Shown: positions 36,448 to 48,400 of the stretch, one piece after another
How the letters are laid out: each line of letters begins with the position of its first letter
How positions within the stretch are numbered: the first letter of the stretch is position 1
Assembly: GCF_001039355.2 (NCBI RefSeq)
Contig: NW_019776125.1
Span: forward strand, 36,169 to 100,168
DNA from: Lingula anatina
Lineage: Eukaryota > Brachiopoda > Lingulata > Lingulida > Lingulidae
DNA: 64,000 nt
Direction: 5' to 3'
Position numbers and translations under genes: made by a program
The notes under the pieces: model-generated
The model's database searches: none
What the model was told of the DNA's origin: nothing
The model's input: only the letters and a program-made list of their open reading frames with translations

Positions 36448-36594
36448 TTGTACAGATGTTAACTGCACTTACAGCCATGCTACCACAAGTGATTTTGTTA
36501 TGATAGTTACCGAATTTCCCATGTATATGCTCAGAGCTTGGGTAGAGCTTACTACCAGGAGACAAAACACTAAGGTCATAATTGCCCACTTCAT
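35955..36594 (-). CDS. Candidate secreted cysteine-rich peptide with four CX3C pairs
   Basis: Exon 1 has an ATG at 36594 and encodes a typical signal peptide: Lys2, a hydrophobic core TLVFCLLVV, and a cleavage-like SSTQA. Exon 2, 35955-36083, follows the acceptor ttattatgcag and has 42 codons before TAG. It holds eight cysteines spaced C-x3-C-x6-C-x3-C-x7-C-x3-C-x6-C-x3-C, rich in Arg and Asn, with no other hydrophobic core. A donor at 36484 (GTG/GTAGCA) keeps the cysteine frame and gives about 79 aa. The stronger donor at 36473 (GCT/GTAAGT) shifts frame into an unremarkable reading that ends at 35939. The intron contains (CT)n tracts. The architecture is that of secreted defence peptides or toxin-like peptides, but I know no family with this exact spacing. 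Function is not assigned. Confidence 0.55.
36281..36447. repeat. (AG)n tracts in the cysteine-rich peptide gene intron
   Basis: Two AG runs, at about 36281-36319 and 36419-36447. On the minus strand they supply pyrimidine-rich intron sequence and create spurious Ser-Leu repeat frames. Confidence 0.9.
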
Positions 36595-36716
36595 TCTGAT
36601 CGGAAAAGCCAGTGAAAACACGGATACCTGTCGTCGAACTCGCTTTGATCTTCGCCAACTGTAACCACTCTCTGAAGTTGTTTCTCTCCAGATAGCGTAG
36701 GCCTACGCGCTGGCTG

Positions 36717-36724
36717 CTTTTATG
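36717..36724 (-). promoter_or_regulatory. TATA-like box of the cysteine-rich peptide gene
   Basis: The minus strand reads CATAAAAG, about 125 bp upstream of the signal-peptide ATG. This predicts a start site near 36690 and a 5' UTR of about 95 nt with no earlier ATG. A TGACGTC half-CRE lies just upstream, at about 36731-36738. Confidence 0.45.
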
Positions 36725-39250
36725 CAGTCACTGACGTCGAAATTGCAGAGATGAAAGAAAGGCATATTATTCATATTCGCTTGATTAATTAATTAATTGA
36801 TTAATCCCGTATCAGACAGTGATATTGTTGATCAAAACAGGAGTGATCTGGATTTTTCTGGTCTTAATCGTAGAAAAAATGAATATAATTCACTAATGTT
36901 GATAATAATCAGTCGTCAAGCATTTGAACTGCTCATCAAGTTTATTTGTTCCGACATTAATAAATTGGAAAAAATTACACGACCATTTTCCAATCGTTAA
37001 AGGATGGGCGCTACAGTTTGTAATGCGTTACTCAATATCTTCAAAATTACCTATAAACTCGTATATGTAATGGCCGTCTGCCAAATGGAAGTCCCTTGTT
37101 ATGGCAATATTATGAATTACAAATTTCTATTTCTGCATGGTCAAAAATTAGTCTTTTACAAAACCGGATCGTATTTGTTCCTAGAATGACATGGTTCTGT
37201 TCCACATCTGTATGTATCTAGTTGGTGATAAGTTAGTTTCTGCTTTATCAGCTTACCTATAAACCATGAAAATCCTTTTTTCATAATTGTCTCCAATATG
37301 TAGATATGTAATGGATGTTGTTGGAGGGAAGGCTCACGTTTCACAGTGGTAATCCTCATTCAACATAAACCCAAGGACATCCAGACGCGACCAAGCGCAG
37401 GTGCACAATGAAGTGAAACTCGTATAGACGCAGTGGCTGTCCCAAGGGGCATTTTTGGATCACGTACACTTCCCACATTTCAACATGACCCTCCCTGAAA
37501 TCAGTATTAGCAGCAAAACTATGCAGGCAAAACTAAGCGATCCGTCCATCCATGTGCCTTACAAACTAAAGTGAACTTGTCCTCGTCAGCTACTGTGTTT
37601 GCCGAAAGAAGCTAAGACACCCCACCCCTTGTCAAACCTCTTGGTCCGCCAGTGAGACCCAAGGGCCTGTGCAGAAACAGTTGATCCGCAGACTAACTGG
37701 CCGACTTTTTTTTTTACCATGTTGCAGCAATATATGTCAATGCCCATTTTATTTTTCTGCTTTCTATTTGCTGTCATGAATTCGTTCACTTTATACCATT
37801 CAATTTGAACCTCAATGCTATAAGACACACCAAACTTACTTCTTACGATGGTCATATGCTAATGTGGTCTCTTCATTCAATATCGAATATACTAGTACAG
37901 TACTACTTTATAATAGCAGGTAATGACTATAAATTGTTAATTTTCATTCAAAACGACAAATTTGTTTCATGTTTGATTTTACGACATTATAAAAGTTTAC
38001 GATTAAAAAGAGTTTGAAATTTGCTATTCCAAAAGCACGTTTGAGTAACTTCGGCACTTGTCCATAGAAACTATTTCTCCAATAACAAATCACTTTTCCT
38101 GGATAAGGGCACGAAATGCAAAAAGAATAAGTGGACACCAGGCATGAAAAAGTAAAGTTTATATTGATTATAAGACGGGCCTGACGAATTTTTTCGGCAA
38201 GCAGGAATCTCTATGATGCGAGTAGAATGGCAACGGATAATACGACAAATTCTGTTGGAAAGCGATCTCAAATCGAGATAATCGAAATCAAGGGACGAAT
38301 GAGTACAGTTGAGAGGGTAAATGAATTTATTTTGAACTTTTTTATTTCAGTTTTCTCATAATTTGAAATGGCAAGAAAATCTAAATGGTATGACCATTAT
38401 ACAGTAGCTGTCATCACTACCATTTTTGCAAACTTTCTACTTTCTAAGTTCAGGTAATATTCTGTTTAGCTTCTTGGAAACATTTTCCTTGTATTAATTT
38501 ACACAGATACAGGGGACTTATCTGTGCAATTTTGTCTAAATTTCCTAATTTCTTTATGCTACTGCACATATTTCCTTTAATATTGAAAATGTTGTAATAA
38601 TGATTCACGTTAACTTCCAGAAAATTAAGAACACAGAAGTCCTTCAAATATCAAAAATATTCTATATTGAACTTATAAAGCCAATAACAATTTAACTAAA
38701 ACTACATTGTTAGTGCTTCTTAAATTTCTTTTCTGGTGACCCGTTATGATTAATTCAACAATTTAAAGAGACATATGTGCATTATTTTTATCTTCTTGCT
38801 TTACATGAATTGTTGAATTTTTGCACCTAAAATTTAATATTAAGAAGAAAAAAAAAATGATACATTAAAATGAACAAAAATTAAAAAGGGTATGCTATCT
38901 ATTACATACAACCACAATAAGTATAAATCACTTTCATTTAAATTTACCGGTAGTTCTCAAATATATAAATGTATATAAGAAATTTTAAGAAATAATTATA
39001 TTAATAATGCTGTTACACATGTTCACATATTCAGGATTTTTAGGTCAAAATAAAATGAATAGAGGAGTTTGATTAACATTATGGATTCAACTGTTGACAT
39101 CACTAGAAAATAAACAAAGATCTTTGGGAAGGTTTTCAAGGTAAGAAACTTAACATAAATGTATGTCTACCCTCAGAGCAGCATGTGCACTATAGAACGG
39201 TTCATAGAATCCTACTACTTTAGTCACCAAGGCTGCCGTTTTTATTAAAT

Positions 39251-39284
<34 letters not shown>

Positions 39285-39292
39285 ATGCTTAG
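36725..39292. other. Intergenic region without recognised genes
   Basis: AT-rich. It includes duplication copy 2 (38468-38835) and poly-A at about 39252-39283. Short frames here have no family resemblance or splice support. Confidence 0.5.
38468..38835 (+). repeat. Diverged long direct duplication, copy 2
   Basis: Homologous to 32935-33290 over about 360 bp with many substitutions. Nothing coding is seen in it. Confidence 0.6.
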
Positions 39293-39509
39293 ACCCCCTT
39301 TACACTGGATGGCGTCCTTTCTGCGTCCCGTAGTATGGCCCCCGTTTGAGAGTAAAAAAAAAAAAAAAAACAAACTTAACATTCCCACAACTGGCCAATC
39401 ATTGAGCATTCATTCTGCATCCAAAACAATGTTTGTACCTCCTTTCTACGACCATAGCAATGCCAGTTTCATGGTAGCACAAAGGACGCTGTCCAGTGTA
39501 AAGGCGGTT
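39293..39509. mobile_element. Short TIR element
   Basis: The left arm CCCTTTACACTGGATGGCGT and the right arm ACGCTGTCCAGTGTAAAGGC are inverted repeats. About 217 bp, preceded by a long poly-A run. Non-autonomous. Confidence 0.7.
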
Positions 39510-40617
39510 TTAGTAAAAACTTCCACACCCTAATATACTAACACATAGGCCACAATGTACAAAGTTTAAGCATTGTCATTTCCTGAACACAAATATTCCT
39601 TAATTCATTTGAGCAACTTATAAGTATACAGTAATTTCAATGCAAGACGGGTAGTTTTAACCATATGAATTTTGCCACAAGCTTTATACCACAGCAAATG
39701 TTCAGAATAAAGGACCCTGTCATGGTGTATATCACATGCACAACATGACTGACAGTTGCACCAGGCCTTTGTCTTTTCTGTGCATCAGCCGTAATATAAG
39801 TCAGAAGAAACTTCTCTTAAGCAAGGTGCCAAGATCGCGTTAAGTTAGTGACCTAAAAACAGTGTCATAACAAGTCCCAATGAAATGTTTTGATTTTTCA
39901 CTAGTGTGACTGAATGCATCCTGGTGATTCCTTCAGATTCCTGGTGAGACATTCATAATCCTAACAAGACGTAATACATGCATTGCATGTAAGCAAATTC
40001 TTTCATCTTTTACCAAAATTAAACAGACGATTTACTAGTTATCTGCAAAGATTCGGTTATCCTTTGATCTGATTGATTTAACAACAATGCATGAATGGGA
40101 CCCACAGAGATGTTCTTGAACCTTTCATGAGTCCATTGGCGAGTCCATAGCAGGCCTTCTATATACGCTGTATGTGTACAAATGAAGAAGCTGACTCCCA
40201 ATACTTGTTTAAAGGGATAACAACTCTTCATATGAGATCCAAAATTCCACAATAAATATTTAATACATTGTAAACAACACAGAAGTATGATTAATTCCAT
40301 ATTGCCACCAAAATGGCAGTCATCACAATTATTCTGAAATGTGTGCTTGCCATCAGACCACATGGACCTTCTTCATAGATGGATATCCTCTGTAATTATC
40401 TCGTAAGTGATAATTACAAAAAACAAAAAAAAAACAAAAAAAAAAACAAAAAAAACAAAAAAAAACTTGAATGTTGGAATGTATTTTTTGCCTTTGGTAA
40501 GTGTGGGAAACATCTTTGTTTACCCTAAGAAAATTGGTTTTATGGCACTTTTCCACCAAAATGAAAAGTTGTTATCTCTTAAAGTAACATCCCACAGGTA
40601 CAAACAGTACAGACTAT

Positions 40618-40686
40618 TTAAACACACTCACTTTCATCGTCTTAATACAAGTGCCTCTTTCACAACAAGTGTAACCCTGACTTAAG
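40618..40686 (+). repeat. Flank duplicated on the far side of the gap and MITE
   Basis: TTAA followed by ACACTCACTTTCAT(C/T)G, then TCTTAATACAAGTGCCTCTT and on to GACTTAA. The same sequence recurs at 42234-42300. This copy looks like the empty insertion site. Confidence 0.8.
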
Positions 40687-40955
40687 GCCACTTATAGTAA
40701 AAGGACCAAAGTCATAGAAACAAAGCCCTGGGCTTATAAGTTTTTATAAAAAATTAAAACAAACTTCCCAAAAGGCCAATTAAAGACGGGGATTAAGTAC
40801 AGTGTCCAACGGATGACGCTCTGGCGCCAATTTGAGGGGAAAAATGCCGTTTTCGGTATTGGGATTTTCTCTACAACCAAGACAGCTATTCAAGTGATTC
40901 AAAAGGCCTCATAAAGCTGGGTGAAAGCACTACAGCGGGGTACCAGGGAATTGTC

Positions 40956-41687
40956 NNNNNNNNNNNNNNNNNNNNNNNNNNNNNNNNNNNNNNNNNNNNN
41001 NNNNNNNNNNNNNNNNNNNNNNNNNNNNNNNNNNNNNNNNNNNNNNNNNNNNNNNNNNNNNNNNNNNNNNNNNNNNNNNNNNNNNNNNNNNNNNNNNNNN
41101 NNNNNNNNNNNNNNNNNNNNNNNNNNNNNNNNNNNNNNNNNNNNNNNNNNNNNNNNNNNNNNNNNNNNNNNNNNNNNNNNNNNNNNNNNNNNNNNNNNNN
41201 NNNNNNNNNNNNNNNNNNNNNNNNNNNNNNNNNNNNNNNNNNNNNNNNNNNNNNNNNNNNNNNNNNNNNNNNNNNNNNNNNNNNNNNNNNNNNNNNNNNN
41301 NNNNNNNNNNNNNNNNNNNNNNNNNNNNNNNNNNNNNNNNNNNNNNNNNNNNNNNNNNNNNNNNNNNNNNNNNNNNNNNNNNNNNNNNNNNNNNNNNNNN
41401 NNNNNNNNNNNNNNNNNNNNNNNNNNNNNNNNNNNNNNNNNNNNNNNNNNNNNNNNNNNNNNNNNNNNNNNNNNNNNNNNNNNNNNNNNNNNNNNNNNNN
41501 NNNNNNNNNNNNNNNNNNNNNNNNNNNNNNNNNNNNNNNNNNNNNNNNNNNNNNNNNNNNNNNNNNNNNNNNNNNNNNNNNNNNNNNNNNNNNNNNNNNN
41601 NNNNNNNNNNNNNNNNNNNNNNNNNNNNNNNNNNNNNNNNNNNNNNNNNNNNNNNNNNNNNNNNNNNNNNNNNNNNNNNNNNNNNNN
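40956..41687. other. Assembly gap (732 N)
   Basis: The Ns end exactly at the terminus of the inverted-repeat element at 41688. The gap may hide the rest of the insertion or its flank. Confidence 0.99.
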
Positions 41688-42233
41688 GAGCGCATTCTCA
41701 ACGAATTAAGCCAGGCTTTACAAAGCCGGTGACCTAAAAATGGCGGACGTACATGAAAGAAAAACCGCCTAATCTTTTAATAGTCTCTCCGCCTCTCACA
41801 CGCCTCCCCACACGTCGTCCCTGCGGGGTACAGTAATTAAATCTCGGCTCCGAACATTAATATTTCCGTGAATATCTCTGGTGATATTATCTCCGTAGAT
41901 AGTCGATTCATTGCTGCTCTACGGGCCAAATTATTCCTTTTTCGTCTCTGTTTTCAAAGATAATAGAACAGAAGAGCTTTTTTCCTTCGATCGCCTTCAG
42001 CCGCCATGCTTTCTTCACCACGAGTTTAACTGATGAGCATGCGCACTTAATATTTCTCAGGTAGCTTCCGCATGGCGAACGGAGACGCGATTTAATTAGT
42101 GTACCCCGCAGGGACGACGTGTGGGGAGGCGGAGAGACTATTAAAAGATTAGGCGGTTTTTCTTTCATGTACGTCCGCCATTTTTAGGTCACCAGCTTTG
42201 TAAAGCCTGGCTTAATTCGTTGAGAATGCGCTC
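41688..42233. mobile_element. Fold-back MITE with about 150-bp inverted arms, TTAA target (piggyBac-like)
   Basis: The left arm begins GAGCGCATTCTCAACGAATT and the right arm ends AATTCGTTGAGAATGCGCTC. Complementarity continues to about 41847 and 42086. TTAA follows the right end (42234-42237), the target sequence of piggyBac-type elements. The same flank occurs uninterrupted at TTAA 40618-40621. No transposase is visible. Confidence 0.8.
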
Positions 42234-42457
42234 TTAAACACTCACTTTCATTGTCTTAATACAAGTGCCTCTTTCACAACAAGTGTAACCCTGACTTAAA
42301 AACAATTATAGCCCAACCTAAAGCCCATTGCTTGACCACAAGCTGGACACCCCGGGTTTAGTAATACCACTTGCTATTCAAATACATGACAGAAGCTTCA
42401 GTTCAACAGAGAGATACAGATCTGCGTGAAGGGTCCAAGTCCACCGAAATCTGAGCA

Positions 42458-45400
42458 TTACTGCCAACCATACTTTTGTACCATTCTTTGGAATGCAAAC
42501 TTTGCTTCTTCCTCTGTGTAGGCGTTGTCGGGTCTGGCATCAAGACGAGTGTTACCATCACTCATAATCTCTGTGCGGATCTGCACTAAAATACCCTGGA
42601 GCAGAATGGCAAAGGACTGGTAAGTTTATTTCAGCAAAAGACATTTTAGTGTTACAGTCTATTTCTATTGGGGACGGGATTTTTCAATGGCTTTCATAGA
42701 TAAATTCTCTTAAATGACCATCACATTAGATATAATGCCACCTGTCAAACATTCAAATTTATCAATTATGCTTGAACACGCCATAAAGATGGAACACGCA
42801 GTATCTTGAATGCTAGAAATTTTCTTTGATTGCCACGAAAACCATTACCATTGCTTTTATCTTCTACATTCATATTGTAAAAGCTACTGATATATAATTG
42901 GATTTTAGACTTTAAATAAATATTATTATTGCTGCTTAGAAATTATGCAATTGTGATAACAAAAATTCTATGTAGATCTACATTACATACAACAAAAAAG
43001 TATGCATAACTTTCATTCAGTTTTGTTCCCAGTGTTAAATTTCTTTTCTCAAAAGAAATTGAATGTGAATGTGTTAAGTGTACCTCAATGTCATTTGTTG
43101 GTCTCCAACCTGACTTTGTTAACAACTCCATACATATACTTCCTCCTATTGTTACGTGACCTAGAATTGAGAAGAACACTTGCCCCCTCATTATTGCATT
43201 ATGTAACTGCTGCTAAGAAAAGCAGGTTTTAAGTAAATAAAGCTGCTTAAATAAAATAAAGCTGCTTGAATTCCCAAAGCTGTCAGGATTGCTTTCTTTT
43301 CTAAAGAGTTTCAAGGACAATACGGACATGAACATATATAGTTAAACCTTCTTTTTTTTTTTCAGTAACATAAAATATCATTATTGTTATTTGGGGAAAA
43401 GAGGAGGGGGGCTAATTATTAAAGTTAACAGATTTACCTACACATGACTGCTTACCTGTAAGAAATTTAAATCTTGGTCTTGTTACTCTAACAAAGGGAG
43501 GATGCATGGGAAACTCCTGGGGGAACTTCATTTCTAAATATACCACAGGCTGGAATTAATAAGGCACTATTACAACATAACACCTCTTGCATGAGATTAG
43601 CTGCAACTTAGGTGACATTTCTGTTTAAAAGACCTCTCATCAAGAAATATTTGTTCATTATAGAAATCCATATTTCTGTACTAATTTCTCTATTTTTACT
43701 TGTAAAAACAAAGGATGGCAGATTTACCTTATTTTACCCTGGTGAACAGAGCTATTATAGTAGAGCTTATTTTACTTCAAGTGTGATGTTTCCTTGGGCA
43801 AGTTAAGCTGCTGATCTTAGCACCTACTTAACATTACGAATATTGCTCTAACATGTCAACTCACCTCTCTGTTGTATTGTTTTGCAAAGTTTTCTAAATC
43901 CTTTCCAAGTCTTGTGTCCTTAGGGAAATCTGTAAGTTTCACGTCCTAAAGCAAAAATATCTCAACTTACTAGTAATGTCAGAGGCAACAGATATAAAAA
44001 AGCTAATTCAGATGACGAACGAGATTTTTTTACACTGCCAAGACAAACATTTACAAACTGCATAAAACTGAATTTTCATTTGATTTCAATCAAACAAACA
44101 TACTTTCTGACACGAACCATTTTCTTTAAAACTTCTAAGTCAGCTATTACAAGTTTTACTATCTAGTAAATTTTTTTCTGGAAGCGATTTTTTTTCCTGA
44201 TTTAGTTTATTTTAATTTAAAGAGAATTACTGCACCCAAATGAATAAATTGTCCCCTCTTGGTTCTCCTACCACACCAAACTTTCCATTTGCATCTTTCA
44301 TATTTTTCAGATCTGAAAATAAAACATATAAAAGTCTGTGTTTGAGAATTATGAGGAAAAAAAACATTGCAATAAACATACATTTACTGCAGCTTTTAAG
44401 ATATTCAAAAGTTGTTATCTTATCTATATCAAGTTAAACAAAAGCAGATATTCAGCTGGACGTCTTAACGTCACGACAGCATTAAATTTTCCTACCTACA
44501 TCCTTCAGTGATAGACGAGACATAAAATTCGAACACCTCTCTTTATCCAAAGATTTTAACCACTGAATATCAAAAATCTTAATTCACTCAATTAAAAAAA
44601 AAATTCTGACTCCAACCAAACTTATCCTTCATCATTTTCGGATAAAAAGTAATTTAAACTTTTGATAAACTCGATAATTTCTTTCTTCTAATTTTGGCAG
44701 AAAGTATTACAGTAATTTCTATACCTATTCAATAGGGGAGAAGTTCTGAATTGTACATATACTGCATTTCTTAGGTCATAATTTCTTAAAACTGGAACAT
44801 TGCTATTGCATGGTATTGGTTGCAAAAAATTCAAATGCAGGGTACTCTCTAGTTCTATTCTATGTATCTCTATATGACACCTGTGTTTCTTTGACTACAT
44901 AGAATAGAACTAGAGAAGTTCTGAATTGTACATATACTGCATTTCTTAGGTCATAATTTCTTAAAACTGGAACATTGCTATTGCATGGTATTGGTTGCAA
45001 AAAATTCAAATGCAGGGTACTCTCTAGTTCTATTCTATGTAGTCAAAGAAACACAGGTGTCATATAGAGATACAAGTTTGTGATTAATAACTGTTCATAT
45101 TGGCAAAAAAATGAATTTTCCTGGGGTAAAAAGCAATTTTCCCATACTTAACAATGGTTAATGAATCCATTTCTACATTCAAAGTTAGTCCCTGATTTTT
45201 TCTCAAAAGTTTGTTTTTTTTTTGTAATAATCTCTTAAGAGATAAGTACAGAGTATAGCCATCTATGGAGGTCACATGACCCAATGGCATGCACAGATTT
45301 AAGATTAATTGCTATAACGGCTGTTTTTTGTGGTAGAATAGAATATATTATATTATATAGAATATATTATATTTCTATTTATTGTGAAATATAGATCTCA

Positions 45401-48400
45401 TACGAAGAGCTGTTATCCCTTTAAATTATGCACCTGAAAGTCTGGTAATTTTTGCCCATTGATAAGATACATGTACTGTATATCATTATCCAATACCTTT
45501 GACTAGCCTGTGTACTGCTACTGGATTTCCCTGGCCCATAAATTGTCTGTCTAATTCATCTTCTTCATCACTAAATCAAATAAAGATAGCATAAAGATCA
45601 CTGGATAGAATTTAAATCACCAAATTTAAATGGAATATCTTAACATGAAAGTTGAGTATATAAAATGCACCTTATAAAGTGATAATGGTTTTGAAACTTT
45701 CATGGAGCAGTTATAAATTACTAGCAGTTGTAAACTTGTGATGGTTGTACTAAGTGAAGTACTGGCTCACAATGCATTTTGCATAATGTCGGGTATCGGC
45801 CCAATTTGATATTAACTCGACGCAATGGTAGCCGCCACCGATCGATTACGATTGCAGTTCAATTCGTCCAAAGTTCGAGGTTTGAATATACGCAAGTAAA
45901 CGCGTGAGAGAACGAACTCAAGTCCCGTGTAAAGTTTCTAACTATCAATAAATATTTAATTCTGATGTGTAACAAGTATTACAATCGTCGTGTCTCATTG
46001 AAGTCTAACATCAGTTCTCTCGAATAACGTTCCCCACCTGGCTTATATACAGGTATACAAGTAACATGGTTAAATCAAATTACCGGTCGCTCCTCGACCG
46101 TCTGAATAAAACTTAATTAAATTAGAGGTCACTTGGCCACCTCCACACCTTTCTAAGCAGTGACTGATCAAACTGGCTTCGATAAAACAATGACAATAAA
46201 CTTCATGAACAAGATTCTGCCTACACTCTTACGGAAGTTCTAAAACTGCATTAAGACATTTAGGGGTCCCTGACAATAATCACAAGTCAAACTGCTCTAT
46301 TTTCACATATGTCAACAATGTCAATTCGTTCAATCGGGTCCAATATTGGGAACAGTTAGAAGCCATTAAATGATCTCAGTGACAGCTAAAAGAGTATAAC
46401 ACTAGGCAAGGGCAGCTAGACTGGATTTTGAATGGATTTTTGAAACTATGTTCAACCCCTCAAACATATTCACTAACAAAGAAAAACAGATTGCAATGCA
46501 GACCTCAAATTACTTCACCCCCCCCCCCAAAAAAAATTAATTAATTAATAAATAAAATATACATCATGCACCTTAATGTGACTTTGTTTGCTGCACTTGC
46601 TTCTCCTTGACAGGCATCAATGTCATCATCTTCGTAATAATTGTCATCGATATCTTCTTCATACTCGTCTTCATCTTCCATATTATCATCATCTGCACCC
46701 CCAACCGACTGAAAAGAGGCAATAAATGATTTTTCACAATTTTAATAATACAAGACTGCACAAACCACTGCACCAGGAATAAAATTACACACGCTATTGA
46801 TAATTTAAAAGTGCATATGGGACAAATTACATTTGAAATGCCTCAAATTATGCACATAACATCTCTACAAGGGAGATTAACACCTGATCAACACTGTTTA
46901 ATAGTTATGAAATGTTTAGAAAACGGGAGTGATTTTTTGAGGCATCTGCATGTTTTCAAGCATGGTACTCCCAAAATTGTGCTGATTGAAATTATAGTGA
47001 ACTTACTGGCTGCAGTTTCTTCTTTGTGTAATTCAAAACTTCCTCCACAGTATGCTGTTTGCATCCAGACAGATAATCTGTGACCTCTCCCAGCATTTGA
47101 ATAGTATCTTCTTGATCACTCCATATAAACTGAAATTTAACAAAAAAATAACATTTCAAATTTATAGTTACATTTCAACTTTACTAGATATATTGCACCT
47201 CAATATGAACAAGTTCTACTTTCCCTGAGGCTGTCTTTTCTTGCAAACTGACTTCCATAAAAGAAAACTTCTGTTGAATTACTGGCACTCTAACTGTGCA
47301 AATATACATGTAGCTTTAGACACTATAATATCATGGGAACCATATGGTTTCTTGTGCTCTTTGCAATATATAAAACATATACTGAATGTATATATAAAAT
47401 ATTTATAAAGATAAAGTTAAAATGAGAGTAAGTTAAAAATATGCCTTTAAAAAAATTGTATACGAGTTCAGGGTATATAATGCAAAAAGCTTTTTTTTTA
47501 TGTTCTCTAGAGATTTAGATTGCTGCACAACAATTTTAGCATGCTATAGTTGGCAAACATACTCCTAAATAAAGTCTGGATGCTGCTTTTGGAAAGAGCC
47601 TTTTCCACATGCATGTCTCATTTAAGATTAGAACTGATATGAACCCCATGGAGTTTGCCATGTGTCCCAAAAATTGTGAAAGCCTTTTCTAAAGGGACAT
47701 ACAGAGCAATTTTAGTGAAAAATGCTACACAAAAACAGCACTTTCGCAACATCAAACACTCCAAATAAACCTAATCTATTTCAAATTCAATGTCTAGTAA
47801 GCGCCTAGTATGTAGAAATAAAGATCTAAAAATTGCATTTACATTCCACTATTGTAACATATCTTGCATGTCACATAACTCAGATACTAGCATATGAATT
47901 AAAAGTTAGGAAGCAGTGAAGGAAAACTGCTCAACCTACTTCCCATCAGTGAAGGCCAAGCGAGCAGGCATACCATATGACTGCCCTAATTTAACAAGTC
48001 ATTGCAGTAGTCAGTTCGAAGAAATACTTTTAAGCACAGAAGAGAGATAAAAAGAAGAGAGCACAATACAAAACATGCACAAATAAAATTCAGTTTATAA
48101 CAGAGGCATGTCAACAGAGGTAAATGTGATATTAAATATATGGAGACCTTGCAGTGAGACAACATCAAATGATGTTACAGCTACACTGGCTTGTTCTGGT
48201 AAGGTAGCCCTGATAGTATTAGTAGTAAAAGGTGCACATGCATAAAATGGCCAAAAACCGAAGTTAAAAATCGTGTTTTGATGAATAATATACACATTTA
48301 GTGGTGATGATTATTTAAGATACATAATTTTAGACACTGTTTGTATATCATCTCAACAACTATGGTAGCACTCCCCCTCGGTTTGTATTCCTCTTGAATA

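Noticed and set aside
36277-36468. Frame with Ser-Leu repeats, and a possible small exon after cattcacag
   Set aside because: The repeats are (CT)n translation. The small exon would put a stop into the next exon in every phase tried.
40886-41709. Open frames across the 732-N gap
   Set aside because: Open only because N codons are not read as stops.
45775-46390. Possible solo LTR (less AT-rich block with a TATA-like motif) in the UBE2Q-like intron 3
   Set aside because: No matching terminal TG/CA with a target duplication could be found by eye.
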